Below are positions 17,001 through 24,439 of a stretch of 64,000 nt of DNA, one piece after another. The notes beneath the pieces were generated by a model. It ran no database searches. It saw only the letters and a program-made list of their open reading frames with translations, and was not told where the DNA came from. The first letter of the stretch is position 1; each line of letters starts with the position of its first letter. Origin of the DNA: VXRN01 sp963664365 (GTDB lineage: Bacteria; Chloroflexota; Dehalococcoidia; Lucifugimonadales; UBA1123); the NCBI GenBank assembly GCA_963664365.1, contig OY761144.1, positions 2,294,001 to 2,358,000 on the forward strand, given 5' to 3'. Both the position numbers and the translations under genes were made by a program.

Positions 17001-17194
17001 ACCCCATCCACGCCGCCATATCGAAAGCAGGCGAAGCCGCATCACTCGCCGCCGCCGACCAGCTAGCCCAACTCCACGAAGAACGCGACCGAGTAACCGT
17101 CACCATCGCCCGCCGCGAACTCCGCAAGTGGCTCCGCACCTCCCCCGAAGGCCAAGCCGTAGAGGACGCGGTAAAGAAACTGCTCGGACAGTAG
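14048..17194 (+). CDS. type IIG-like restriction-modification enzyme (Eco57I-type N6-adenine methylase)
   Basis: 1048 aa. An N-terminal PD-(D/E)XK-like nuclease segment is seen as Asp66...Glu75-x-Lys77 (VDLTALDTFIEFKR). The central methylase has motif I DPACGSGTF near residues 361-369 and the catalytic motif IV NPPW near 564-567, as in Eco57I-class N6-adenine methyltransferases. A long C-terminal region would hold target recognition (LWNINSD-like LLAIINSDTLYEAV segment). A single polypeptide with nuclease, methylase and recognition parts fits a type IIG or BREX-PglX-like enzyme; no other BREX genes are present, favouring type IIG. It follows the radical SAM gene after 119 bases. Confidence 0.8.
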   Translation: MPLHIDYNDSRYADSAAEILRRHHNAEPEANITSAVRDFLIVTGLAAPSEIVEENPPAEGSRRAVDLTALDTFIEFKRRIGSARALDPNPDYVRQLDDYLAQSEKQGRVRMGILTDGRHWLLRWPDAEPVKLSPPYAFTLEDPDRWITLYEWLRDHALSAEQNTLPSRDAIAERFGPNSPSYQRDISALKALYAEYADFNTIRVKRQLWQNLLTAALGELASSTDQLDDLFVRHTYLTAVIGMIVQASFGSDIYRLAETDPADLLHGRDFRSKTGLQGVVESDFFAWPVEVGGLPLLKTLARRVAKFDWQKAPNDVAAILYETVIPPDERRQLGEYYTPDWLARAMVREVVTDPLTQTVLDPACGSGTFIAEAVTHLIDAARHTSLDPKQVLERLRFSVAGIDVHPVAVHLARAAWVLAAQPAIQAAVQYGFDANITVPIYLGDALQLRFRAGDMFAQRDVTVQVDDVRNTELVFPVSLVERADTFDALMGDVAEAIERGDDPLLALDDHAITDPAERQSLERTIAAMQLLHSEGRNHIWAYYTRNLVRPVALSRAKMDMIIGNPPWLNYNQTISALRSELERQSKDLYGIWAGGRYATHQDVAGLFFARSVDLYLKNGGVIGMVMPHSALQAGQHSKWRAGAWRAKSGGRGKRRTPGRVLSVDFGHKTAWDLESLEPNTFFPIPASVVFARRVGEGDEATATPLADNVDRWLGKAGASNMRRVSAGITDTSGGGGSPYDDLSRQGAVIVPRCLFFVEETENPAIVQAGQTVTLNPRRGAQDKEPWKSLDLTAISEQTVEAAHVFDVHLGETVLPYATLKPLKAVLPLRRGQYEIPTGKNGVGGIRLGGLSRRMRDRWRTVSNLWETNRAAANKMNLVQQLDYYGKLSSQLDWQQDPGDRPLRVVYSGSGAPTAALANNRITTVDYTLFWIPCKDAREANYLLAIINSDTLYEAVVTFMPKGQFGARHLQKHLWKLPIPQFDPTNPIHAAISKAGEAASLAAADQLAQLHEERDRVTVTIARRELRKWLRTSPEGQAVEDAVKKLLGQ

Positions 17195-17232
17195 GAATAT
17201 GGATGCTCCTTTTATGGCGAACTCACATTCCG

Positions 17233-17261
17233 TTGACGTACTCGCGAGTAACCGCTAAAGT
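17233..17261 (+). promoter_or_regulatory. sigma70-type promoter with palindromic operator for the DUF262-HEPN operon
   Basis: TTGACG at 17233-17238 (5 of 6 to the -35 consensus), exactly 17 bases, then TAAAGT at 17256-17261 (4 of 6 to -10). The first 12 bases of the spacer (17239-17250) are a perfect palindrome, TACTCGCGAGTA, an ideal place for a repressor to block RNA polymerase. It is 74 bases upstream of the DUF262 start. Confidence 0.5.
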
Positions 17262-17334
17262 GAAGAGGAAAACCTGAACCTAACTATCAGAACATTCAGA
17301 TCCGAACTAAGTATCAGGATTGGAGAACCAACTC

Positions 17335-18447
17335 ATGACCCTTGATCAGGAAATCCAAGCCAGACGCGCTGAAATCCGCAGCGATGGATATGCGATGTCC
17401 ATAGGGGAGATCATAAGTCTGTACCGAGACAACGAACTAGACATACATCCAGAATTCCAGAGATTTTATCGATGGAGTGATGATCAGAAGTCACGTCTCA
17501 TAGAGTCAATTCTCTTAGGGATACCGCTACCTTCTATCTTTGTGTCTCAACGTGAGGACGGTGTCTGGGATGTTATCGATGGATTACAAAGACTCTCTAC
17601 TATCCTGCAACTGGTTGGTCACCTCAAGAATGATTCAGGCGACATAGTTAAGCCATTGATACTCAGAAAGACAAAGTATCTACCATCCCTTGAAGGAAAA
17701 CAATGGAATAATGATAATCCATCTAAGACCATTGGAACCGCTAATCAACTCTTGATTAGACGCTCTAAAATAGACGTGAAGATTATTCTCCGCGAGAGTA
17801 GCGAATCAAGCAAATATGAATTGTTTCAACGATTAAATACTGGTGGTTCGCAACTATCAGATCAGGAACTCAGAAATGCAATACTTACCATGGTCAATCC
17901 AGATGCTTTCCGATGGATTGAACATTTAGCTAAGGATGAGAATTTTCAATCTTGTATCGCGCTCCCAGATGGAATGCTATCTCAGAGATACGACATGGAA
18001 TTGGTCATTAGATTTATAGTTTTTCGGAATCTAGAAGACAACCAGTTACGCGCTATCGGCGATATAGGAGAATTTCTGACCGATAAAATTGTAGAACTAG
18101 CACAGTCTGAGCAATTTAATCGGATGGCCTCAAATGAAAACACTGCGTTTGAGAAGACTTTCTCTTGCCTCGCCCAATCTTTTAGTGATCGAAGTTTTCG
18201 GAAATACGACTCGGGGAAAGGACGCCATTCAGGAGGATTTTCGATTTCGGCTTTCGAGCCAATTGCATTAGGCGTAGGACACAATTTTGAACGTTTTACG
18301 AGTGCTAGCGATCTGTGCCAGATTAAGCAGATTAGCAAGGATCTTTGGTCCAACCCAGATTTTCTAAGCCATAGTGGTATGGGAGTTAACGCGTCAACTC
18401 GCATACGTTACAATATCCCTCTAGGTAAAAAGCTCTTTGCTATATGA
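17335..18447 (+). CDS. DUF262 (ParB/GmrSD-like) domain protein
   Basis: 370 aa. The N-terminal DUF262 domain is recognised by FQRFYRWSDDQKSRLIESILLGIPLPSIFV followed by VIDGLQRLSTI (DGLQR at residues 82-86), the signature of the ParB/Srx-fold nuclease/NTPase-like family that includes GmrS and BrxR-associated proteins. ATG at 17335 is preferred over TTG at 17320 because GGAG lies about 10 bases before it. The gene is strikingly AT-richer than its neighbours, a sign of transfer. It overlaps the HEPN gene by 4 bases (ATGA), so the pair is one operon behind the promoter at 17233. Confidence 0.82.
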   Translation: MTLDQEIQARRAEIRSDGYAMSIGEIISLYRDNELDIHPEFQRFYRWSDDQKSRLIESILLGIPLPSIFVSQREDGVWDVIDGLQRLSTILQLVGHLKNDSGDIVKPLILRKTKYLPSLEGKQWNNDNPSKTIGTANQLLIRRSKIDVKIILRESSESSKYELFQRLNTGGSQLSDQELRNAILTMVNPDAFRWIEHLAKDENFQSCIALPDGMLSQRYDMELVIRFIVFRNLEDNQLRAIGDIGEFLTDKIVELAQSEQFNRMASNENTAFEKTFSCLAQSFSDRSFRKYDSGKGRHSGGFSISAFEPIALGVGHNFERFTSASDLCQIKQISKDLWSNPDFLSHSGMGVNASTRIRYNIPLGKKLFAI

Positions 18448-19094
18448 GAATACGTTCACTCGGACAATTAGTCGAGTTACTTGACGATGAACTAGCTTGG
18501 CGAAAAAGGGAGCTGACAACCCTGAAGTTCATGTTGCAGAGCACCCGACGGCAGCACCAGGAGTCATTGTTATTGCGAGCGGCCATTTGTATTCTTTACG
18601 CTCACTGGGAAGGATTTGTGAAGGCCGCGGCAACAGGCTATGTCTCATTTGTAGCTACACGTAACCTGAAGTATAGCGACCTAACCCCTAACTTCGTCGC
18701 ATTGGGACTTCGATCTGAGATAATACGTGCGGGGCAATCCGACAAGCCCACGCTGCACACGAAACTGGCAGCCAGATTTATGATGGGACTCTCTGATTCC
18801 ATGTATATTGACCGTAATTTTTCGGTTGATACTCGCTCAAACCTCAATTCAGACAATCTCAATGAAATCTTATGTCTCTTAGGTGTAGAAAACGATGAAT
18901 ACTTGCTGAAGAAGCAGCTACTCGACAAAGGGCTAGTAGAAAACAGGAACCGAGTTGCTCACGGCCAACAAATTGACATTGATCCAGACGACTATACTGG
19001 ATTACATGACGAAATGATTCAGCTTGTGCAAAATATTCGAACTGATATAGAAAACCAAGCAGTCATGGAAGGTTTTCGGCGCGATCTTTCCTAA
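18444..19094 (+). CDS. HEPN-domain protein of the MAE_28990/MAE_18760 type, putative RNase
   Basis: 216 aa. The first helices carry LLRAAICILYAHWEGFVKAAATGY, the family hallmark, and the C-terminal part has ENRNRVAHGQ, an R-x4-H HEPN active-site motif (RNRVAH). HEPN proteins with this motif are metal-independent RNases that act as toxins or defence effectors. The family is known to occur beside DUF262 proteins, as here, with a 4-base ATGA overlap. AT-rich like its partner. The activity is inferred from the motif. Confidence 0.8.
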   Translation: MRIRSLGQLVELLDDELAWRKRELTTLKFMLQSTRRQHQESLLLRAAICILYAHWEGFVKAAATGYVSFVATRNLKYSDLTPNFVALGLRSEIIRAGQSDKPTLHTKLAARFMMGLSDSMYIDRNFSVDTRSNLNSDNLNEILCLLGVENDEYLLKKQLLDKGLVENRNRVAHGQQIDIDPDDYTGLHDEMIQLVQNIRTDIENQAVMEGFRRDLS

Positions 19095-19401
19095 AAGCCT
19101 CTCGTTTATCCCGATACCTTCTGGAACACCTCTCTAACCACAATCGGAGCCAGCCCTAACAGCGGCCACAATAGCCTAGTAGACCAGAACCAAGCATAAG
19201 TTCACGACCCCAAAGACACCTGCACCAGAATACCCGTCCCCTAATCCCCCCATCATCCCAACCACACCACAACCCCTTACACCCTAAACCTTATCCCTAA
19301 CTCCGCGCTGAGGTAGCGCCAATCTGGGTACCCGTGATGAAAATGGCCGGTTGTTGTAAAATGCCGGGTGTGGCTGAATACAGTCGAGAGGAGGTTGATA
19401 G
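19095..19401. other. gene-poor spacer with decayed livF fragments
   Basis: Two short stretches resemble the 3' part of livF (22952-23668, minus strand). 19097-19155 matches the stretch around 23107-23167, and 19202-19245 matches the exact livF 3' end, including a stop codon after a (V)SLGS-like ending at 19204-19202. They are in inverted order relative to livF, so they come from separate rearranged pieces. The rest (19246-19300) is C-rich with CCCTAA-like steps. No gene is supported. Confidence 0.55.
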
Positions 19402-19677
19402 GAGATCACTACGCCAACCCGTAGGCCCGCCGAGGAGACTGGACGCCTCGGCGACGAGATTTACGAGAGAGACATCCGACATCTCGTCCAGGCTGACCAC
19501 CATGGGGAGTTCGTCGCCATCGACGTGGAAAGTGGGGACTACGCCATCGCCGATAGCGTCCTTGCCGCGGCGGACAGCCTGCGCGCCCAACGCCCGGACG
19601 CCGATGGCTGGCTGGTGCGGATAGGACACCCGACGCTGCGCACCTTCGGGGGCAGTTCACTCTGGAGAGCCGGGTGA
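19402..19677 (+). pseudogene. broken paralogue of the small protein at 20067-20375
   Basis: In one frame the sequence encodes RLGDEIYERDIRHLVQADHH, GEFVAIDVESGDYAIA and LRTFGGSSLWRAG, closely matching the intact minus-strand protein at 20067-20375 over nearly its whole length. A TAG at 19399 closes the frame just before the homology begins and no ATG, GTG or TTG is available at the right place, although GAGGAGG lies at 19388-19394. Either the N-terminus was lost by a small indel or a rare start codon is used. It is convergent with the retropepsin gene. Confidence 0.65.
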
Positions 19678-19698
19678 TCCAGAAGAGAGGATGAACGG

Positions 19699-20070
19699 CT
19701 ACTCTTTGGCTTGTATGACGACGTGCCCGCCGTCCACAACCTCGATGTTCAGGTCGTAGCTGTCCATAATAGCCATACCCACGAGTGGGACTGCTCCAAC
19801 CGCCCCGGTCTCGACGTATCTGGGCTGTCCGTCCCAGAGCGCCGTAACGCCATACACGTCGAAAGTAGCCTCGCTGCCATCGGCCAGAACCGCCTCGCCG
19901 TCGCCCACAACAGGCAGCCCCAAGTCCGCCACTAACGTCGGCGGCAAGATCAGATAGCCGTTGAAGCCTGTATCCACCACGGCATCTACTTCCCGCGCCT
20001 GCCCTGCTGGGCCTAGCAAGGGAAGGGTTATCATGGCTTCAAGATGGGCATTCACGGTCCCTTCGATCAC
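19699..20070 (-). CDS. retropepsin-like (clan AA) aspartic protease
   Basis: 123 aa, the size of a single-domain retroviral-type protease that works as a dimer. The catalytic motif is VVDTGFNGYLILPP, with Asp at residue 33 (D-T-G), and a second conserved element is GMAIMDSYDLNIEV. Its start overlaps the stop of the small protein gene by 4 bases (ATGA), forming a two-gene operon. The small protein is likely its functional partner. Related stand-alone proteases are frequent in Chloroflexota and cyanobacteria but poorly understood. Confidence 0.8.
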   Translation of the reverse strand: MIEGTVNAHLEAMITLPLLGPAGQAREVDAVVDTGFNGYLILPPTLVADLGLPVVGDGEAVLADGSEATFDVYGVTALWDGQPRYVETGAVGAVPLVGMAIMDSYDLNIEVVDGGHVVIQAKE

Positions 20071-20375
20071 TCTGCCCTCCGAAGGGAACTGCCGCCGAAG
20101 TGATACAACGCCCGATGGCCGACCCGCATCAGCCAGACATGGGCGTCCGGGTGTTGGTCACGCAGGCTCTCAGAGGCAACAATGGCGTTCTTGCCGAGCG
20201 CATAGCTTCCACTCTCTACGTCGATGGCAACGACCTCCCCCACATGGGCTGCCTCGACCTGCGAACGAATATCGCGTTCGTATATCTCCTTGCCCAGCCG
20301 CGCGATCTCTTCATTGGGACGAGTTGGGAGCTTTCTGTCCGCCATCGCTTGTGTCGGCGTATCCGTGTCTCGCAT
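20067..20375 (-). CDS. small protein of unknown function, partner of the retropepsin
   Basis: 102 aa starting MRDTDTPTQAMADRKLP, behind AAGGGGGA; an upstream ATG at 20414 lacks a ribosome site. A conserved core EIARLGKEIYERDIRSQVEAAHVGEVVAIDVESGSYAL is followed by LMRVGHRALYHFGGSSLRR. The C-terminal VGH...GG region and the pairing suggest an antitoxin-like or substrate protein, but no family function is known to me. It is the first gene of a two-gene operon with the protease and has a broken paralogue at 19402-19677. Confidence 0.72.
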   Translation of the reverse strand: MRDTDTPTQAMADRKLPTRPNEEIARLGKEIYERDIRSQVEAAHVGEVVAIDVESGSYALGKNAIVASESLRDQHPDAHVWLMRVGHRALYHFGGSSLRRAE

Positions 20376-20418
20376 CGAATCCCCCTTCCATAGTCGTACT
20401 ACTATACACATCATTAGT

Positions 20419-20652
20419 TTAAGACCCCAAAAACACCTGCGTCAATATATCCGTCTCCCGAACCGACTGAGGGGTGCCCTCGAATACCACGCTGTCCTTG
20501 TCCAACACATAGGCCCGGTCCACGATGTTCAAGACGCCCTTGATGTTGTGCTCCACCACCAGGATAGTCGTCCTCAGCCTCTCGCTTATCTCCGACACCT
20601 TCTCGAAACCCTCCTTCACCGCTATCGGAGGCCAGCCCCAACGAGGGCTCAT
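20419..20652 (-). pseudogene. duplicated 3' fragment of livF
   Basis: About the last 70 residues match the C-terminus of the intact LivF at 22952-23668 almost perfectly: VKEGFEKVSEISERLRTTIL, VVEHNIKGVLNIVDRAYVLD and VRETDILTQVFLGS with its own stop. The match stops abruptly near 20651, so the Walker A and most of the ATPase are missing. It cannot be a working transporter ATPase; it records a duplication of the livF end. Confidence 0.85.
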
Positions 20653-20757
20653 CCGAATTTCTTGACATTAGAACATACACGCCGTATAATGCGGCTGTCG
20701 GCAAGATGTAGTAAAATCCTGCAACCCGAAAAACCCAACATGACAAGGAGGGAAGAG

Positions 20758-21303
20758 ATGACGACAGACAGCTTCACTCCGGTTACAGATCACACCAAGG
20801 ATCGCATTTGGGAGGAGATGTTCGATCTCCAGCGTTACATTCAGTACTACTCTATGCAGAGCAGCCGACTGAGCTCCCGTAGCAAGATCCTCAGAGTGCT
20901 TCTATTGGTTGGAGCCGGTTTGGTTGCCGGTTCCGGGTTTCAGGCCTTGCATCCGGCATGGGGAGCCGGCGGCGCCGTGTTTCTGCTGACGCTGACCGTC
21001 ATAGACTACGTCTTCGATTGGGGCGCAAGGTCCGCGCTTGCACATGCCATCAGCCTTGAGTGCTGCGTAATCGAAAAAGACTACGAAGACCTGTGGACCC
21101 TGGTTAGAACGAATCAAATCAGCGAAACCGATAGCCAGGCCAGGGTCAACCGGCTAGTAATGCGGGTCATCGCCGCCACCGCCCAGTTGAGCGACACCGA
21201 TAGCGGACTCAACAAGAAGGCATCGAAGGCGGCATATCAGATTCTCGAAGCGAAATGGGGACAAACTAGTGACAACTCGACGCGAGCCGCCACAACAGCC
21301 TAG
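20758..21303 (+). CDS. two-helix membrane protein, possibly SLATT-like
   Basis: 181 aa behind AAGGAGGG at 20745-20752. An N-terminal polar helix (IWEEMFDLQRYIQYYSMQS) is followed by two hydrophobic segments at about residues 46-66 and 71-90 and a long cytosolic helical C-terminus (ALAHAISLECCVIEKDYEDLWTLV and beyond). This layout and the YYS...W pattern resemble SLATT proteins, 2TM effectors linked to nucleotide-signalled cell suicide, but no SMODS or SLOG partner gene is next to it. The assignment is tentative. Confidence 0.55.
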   Translation: MTTDSFTPVTDHTKDRIWEEMFDLQRYIQYYSMQSSRLSSRSKILRVLLLVGAGLVAGSGFQALHPAWGAGGAVFLLTLTVIDYVFDWGARSALAHAISLECCVIEKDYEDLWTLVRTNQISETDSQARVNRLVMRVIAATAQLSDTDSGLNKKASKAAYQILEAKWGQTSDNSTRAATTA

Positions 21304-21805
21304 CGGACCAAACCCACGTCCATCACCCAGCAAGATAGAAAAGGCGACGCCTGACCGACGACATGATCATTCCCAGCCGCCGCCCCCACGCCACCCGGAT
21401 ACGCCCTCGCCTCCAAAGCGGCCAGACTAGCCTGCCAAGTCAAACCGCAATGGCCGGTAATGACTTGAAGGAGACTCCATGCCATCCAAGCAAACAGGCA
21501 AGAGATCTGAGACAAATGCCAAGCGGGTTCGACCCCACGTCGTCATAAAAGCTGGCCGCCCGGTTCAGATTACCAACTTCCAACCGCGACGACTCTCTGG
21601 ACGCACCCCCAAAAGCTCTCCCACAAAGTCCTGAGCCCCCCAACGTCGTAGGCATTCCCCATACTCGATACGGGGCGCAACCCTCCTAGTTGCCCACACC
21701 CTTAAACCTTACCCCCTAAACCCCAATCCTAAAATCCCCCCTTGACATTCGTTCTCACACCCTCTATACTACGCACATTCGTACCACCAATCACTAAAAA
21801 CTCCG
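21304..21805. other. mostly non-coding stretch
   Basis: 502 bases with no convincing long gene. 21283-21312 resembles 19160-19190 (a CCACAAYAGCCTAG core), so it shares a decayed duplication with the spacer before 19402. 21698-21745 is C/A-rich with TAAACC-like steps similar to 19268-19298. One short frame with a good ribosome site lies at 21479-21634. Confidence 0.5.
21479..21634 (+). CDS. small basic protein, unrecognised
   Basis: 51 aa: begins MPSKQTGKRSETNAKRVRPH and continues VVIKAGRPVQITNF. AAGGAG at 21468-21473 is 5 bases before the ATG, the main support. It is rich in Lys/Arg and ends soon after, so it may be a real small protein or the start of a truncated gene. No family recognised. 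Confidence 0.35.
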   Translation: MPSKQTGKRSETNAKRVRPHVVIKAGRPVQITNFQPRRLSGRTPKSSPTKS

Positions 21806-22792
21806 ATGACTACCACAACACAACAGACAACAGACAACCCGGCCCTCGACCACGCCAACGCCATTCTCGAGGAGACCAACAACGCCCTCGAACTCATCGA
21901 GATACTACATGGTATCGCCGAAGGCAGCGACCCGAGGGCCACCACCAACGACCGCATCGCGGCCGCCAATATCCTCAGCGACAGAGGTTTCGGCAAGTGC
22001 CCCAAGCAAGCGCCCGCCCCCAACCCGGACCCTACCCCCAAATCAGCGGAATCCCAAAATCACGGTTCAGACAACCCTTCGCGTTCTTTCGTGCCCTTAG
22101 TGGATAACGCCCCCGACACAACCGCCAACCCCAGGCCCGTAACCCAAATCAAAGACACCCTCGACCAGGCCCTCGGCCCGGCCCCAACTACCCACTCACC
22201 ACTAATAGCCAACAACTCACTACTAGAAACTATCCAACAGCACATCCTGACCATCACCAACAACGGACAGACCCTCCGAGCCACCCTGCTGGAAATCGCC
22301 AGGACCGAAGACGACCCAAAGATCACCCCATACCACCGGCGCAGGGCCGCCGGACTCCTGCTCGACCGAGTCCTCGGCGCAAACCCAACGCTCACCCGAA
22401 ACGCACTGTGCCCCGACTGCCGACAAGGCTGGACATCCCACGCCTGCTCACCCGACCACCTTGAGCAAGCCCCCGACCAGCCCGAAGAAGACGACTTCGA
22501 CGAAGAACTCTGGGCAGGCATCATCGCCGAACTCAAGCAGAAAGAAGAAGACGGCATACTCCACCCGGACCCCAACGCTCCCAAGAAGCGATACCCGATC
22601 AGTATGCCCCCCAAAGGCTTCGACCCCGACCTTCTCGCCCAGGAAGCCGCCAGGTTCAGGGCCGAAAACGAACGCAGACTCCAACGACAGAAGAACTGGC
22701 CCCAAATCGAAGAGCGCCGCCGACAAAAGCGCGCCGAGATGTACCCATCTCACTCAAACGACGACGAAGACGCCGAACCACCTGAACCATGA
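21806..22792 (+). CDS. unknown protein with an internal duplication and a possible zinc knuckle
   Basis: 328 aa. Two related helical units of about 50 residues are visible: residues 16-66, ending RIAAANILSDRGFGKCP, and residues 141-194, ending RRRAAGLLLDRVLGANP. The AANILxDRGxGK pattern is reminiscent of small DNA-packaging or HTH-type helical proteins, but I do not recognise the family. After the second unit CPDCRQGWTSHAC (Cys202, Cys205, His212, Cys214) could bind zinc, and the C-terminus is acidic then basic. It overlaps the next reading frame by 4 bases (ATGA). Confidence 0.65.
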   Translation: MTTTTQQTTDNPALDHANAILEETNNALELIEILHGIAEGSDPRATTNDRIAAANILSDRGFGKCPKQAPAPNPDPTPKSAESQNHGSDNPSRSFVPLVDNAPDTTANPRPVTQIKDTLDQALGPAPTTHSPLIANNSLLETIQQHILTITNNGQTLRATLLEIARTEDDPKITPYHRRRAAGLLLDRVLGANPTLTRNALCPDCRQGWTSHACSPDHLEQAPDQPEEDDFDEELWAGIIAELKQKEEDGILHPDPNAPKKRYPISMPPKGFDPDLLAQEAARFRAENERRLQRQKNWPQIEERRRQKRAEMYPSHSNDDEDAEPPEP

Positions 22793-23076
22793 CGACCCTA
22801 ACCGTTGACAAACTGCTATCTGAGATCATAGACGAGCTGAGCGCGATTCCGCGCGAACGGCGCGTGGTCGCCCTCCGCGCCGAACCCGTCGCATCCCTCT
22901 ACGAACAAGGCAAAGTCCACCGCGTCGGCGACTTCGCCTACACCCAAAAACCTATGACCCCAAAAACACCTGCGCCAAAATGTCCGTCTCCCGAACCGAC
23001 TCAGGAGTGCCCTCGAACACCACGCTCCCCTTGTCCAAGACGTAGGCCCGATCCACGATGTTCAAGACGCCCTTGA
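22789..23076 (+). pseudogene. gene start truncated by the livF end
   Basis: The ATGA overlap with the preceding gene suggests a real start. About 55 residues read MTTLTVDKLLSEIIDELSAI, then RVVALRAEPVASLYEQGKV and HRVGDFAYTQ, with good codon use. From 22952 the frame runs antisense through the 3' end of livF and becomes low-complexity, so the true 3' part seems to have been replaced when the liv segment arrived. No function recognised. Confidence 0.5.
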
Positions 23077-23668
23077 TGTTGTGCTCCACCACCAAGATAG
23101 TCGTCCTCAGCCTCTCGCTAATCTCAGACACCTTCTCGAAAACCTCCTTCACCACAATCGGGGCCAGCCCCAGCGTCGGCTCATCCAACAGAAGCATCTC
23201 CGGCGATGCCATCAGGCCCCGCCCCAACGCCAACATCTGCTGCTGCCCTCCCGACATCTGGCTCGCCGGATCCCGCCGCTTCCCGTGCAGTACCGGAAAC
23301 AACTCCATCACCGAATCCAGCCGCCGCTCCCTCTCCGCCCTGTCGTTCAGATACAGGCATCCCATCTCCAGGTTCTCTTGGATCGTGAGATGCGTAAACA
23401 CTCGCCTGCCCTGCGGCACGAAGGCGAGACCCTCTTTCACTATCTCGTGCGTCGTCGCCGCCAGCAGCCCCTCGCGCCAATAGACCTCACCGCCGACCAC
23501 CGGCGCAAGCCCCATGATCGCCTTCAAGACAGTGGACTTCCCCGCGCCGTTCGGCCCCATCACCGCCACCACCTCGCCCTTCTCGACTCCGAGCGACACC
23601 GCCTCCAGAGCGGACACCGCCCCGTACCGCACCGATATGTCTTTCAACTCCAAGAGCACAGTCCCCAC
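22952..23668 (-). CDS. livF: branched-chain amino acid ABC transporter ATP-binding protein LivF
   Basis: 238 aa. Walker A GPNGAGKST, signature motif MSGGQQQMLALGRGL, Walker B LLLDEPTLGLAP and switch His in VVEHN are all present. The FVPQGRRVFTHLTIQENLEMG segment is diagnostic of LivF against LivG. It is the last gene of the liv operon livJ-H-M-G-F. Its 3' end has been copied at 20419-20652 and, more decayed, at 19202-19245. Confidence 0.93.
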   Translation of the reverse strand: MGTVLLELKDISVRYGAVSALEAVSLGVEKGEVVAVMGPNGAGKSTVLKAIMGLAPVVGGEVYWREGLLAATTHEIVKEGLAFVPQGRRVFTHLTIQENLEMGCLYLNDRAERERRLDSVMELFPVLHGKRRDPASQMSGGQQQMLALGRGLMASPEMLLLDEPTLGLAPIVVKEVFEKVSEISERLRTTILVVEHNIKGVLNIVDRAYVLDKGSVVFEGTPESVRETDILAQVFLGS

Positions 23669-23680
23669 CTCGCTCCTATG

Positions 23681-24439
23681 CTAGTTGCCCAAATAGGCGT
23701 CCTTCACGATCTCCCTCCCCAGCACCTCGTCCACCTCTCCCACCGCGAGGAGCGTGCCGCTGTCCAAAACGAAGAGATGGTCCGACAACTCCCGAACGAT
23801 GTCCATGTTGTGAGAGACGAACACGATCGTCCGGCCCCGCTCGCGCATCTCTTTCATTATGGACTTCACCCTCTCCAACATCTGCGGAAAGAGGCCGGCG
23901 AAAGGTTCGTCGAACAGGTAGATGCCCACGTCCAACGCCATCGCCCGCCCGATCTCAAGCAACTTCCGCTGACCGTAGGAGAGGTCCATCGCCATCGAGT
24001 CCCGCTTCTCCCACATGCCCACGCCCCGCAAGATGCTCTCCGCCTTCTCCCTGTGATGGGGTTTCGTCCGTTCGAAGAGCGAACGAAACGGGCCGCGCTC
24101 CGTCAACACCACCATGATGTTGTCCCAAACGCTGATCTGCTCGAACAGCCGCACCTCCTGAAACGTCCGCGTGATGCCGTGATCGGGGTTCTCGTGAGCC
24201 TTCACCACGCGCAGGCCCGCGCCGTCCACGACCACCATTCCCTCATCCAAAGGCAAGATGCCGCTCAGCAGGTTCACCAGCGTCGACTTCCCCGACCCGT
24301 TCGGCCCCACGATGCAGGTAATCCACTCCCGAAAGATCGACATCGAAAGCTGATCGACGGCTTTGACCGCCCCGAATCGCTTCGAGATCTCCTTCGTCTC
24401 GAGGACGAAGACTCGCGGATCCACCTGTGTCTCGCTCAC
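23681..24439 (-). CDS. livG: branched-chain amino acid ABC transporter ATP-binding protein LivG
   Basis: 252 aa. Walker A GPNGSGKST, GITRTFQEVRLFEQISVWDNIMV (LivG type), signature LSYGQRKLLEIGRAM, Walker B IYLFDEPFAGLFP and VSHNMDIV. The signature has Tyr in place of the usual second Gly (LSYGQ), which is common in LivG. GTG at 24439 overlaps the livM stop by 4 bases; the longer upstream frame would run antisense-like through livM and is rejected. Confidence 0.92.
   Translation of the reverse strand: MSETQVDPRVFVLETKEISKRFGAVKAVDQLSMSIFREWITCIVGPNGSGKSTLVNLLSGILPLDEGMVVVDGAGLRVVKAHENPDHGITRTFQEVRLFEQISVWDNIMVVLTERGPFRSLFERTKPHHREKAESILRGVGMWEKRDSMAMDLSYGQRKLLEIGRAMALDVGIYLFDEPFAGLFPQMLERVKSIMKEMRERGRTIVFVSHNMDIVRELSDHLFVLDSGTLLAVGEVDEVLGREIVKDAYLGN

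Noticed and set aside
14048..17194. BREX PglX
   Set aside because: No BrxA/B/C/PglZ genes are nearby and an N-terminal nuclease-like segment is present, favouring a single-chain type IIG enzyme.
20419..20652. A working short ABC ATPase
   Set aside because: Only the C-terminal third of LivF is present; Walker A and the signature motif are missing.
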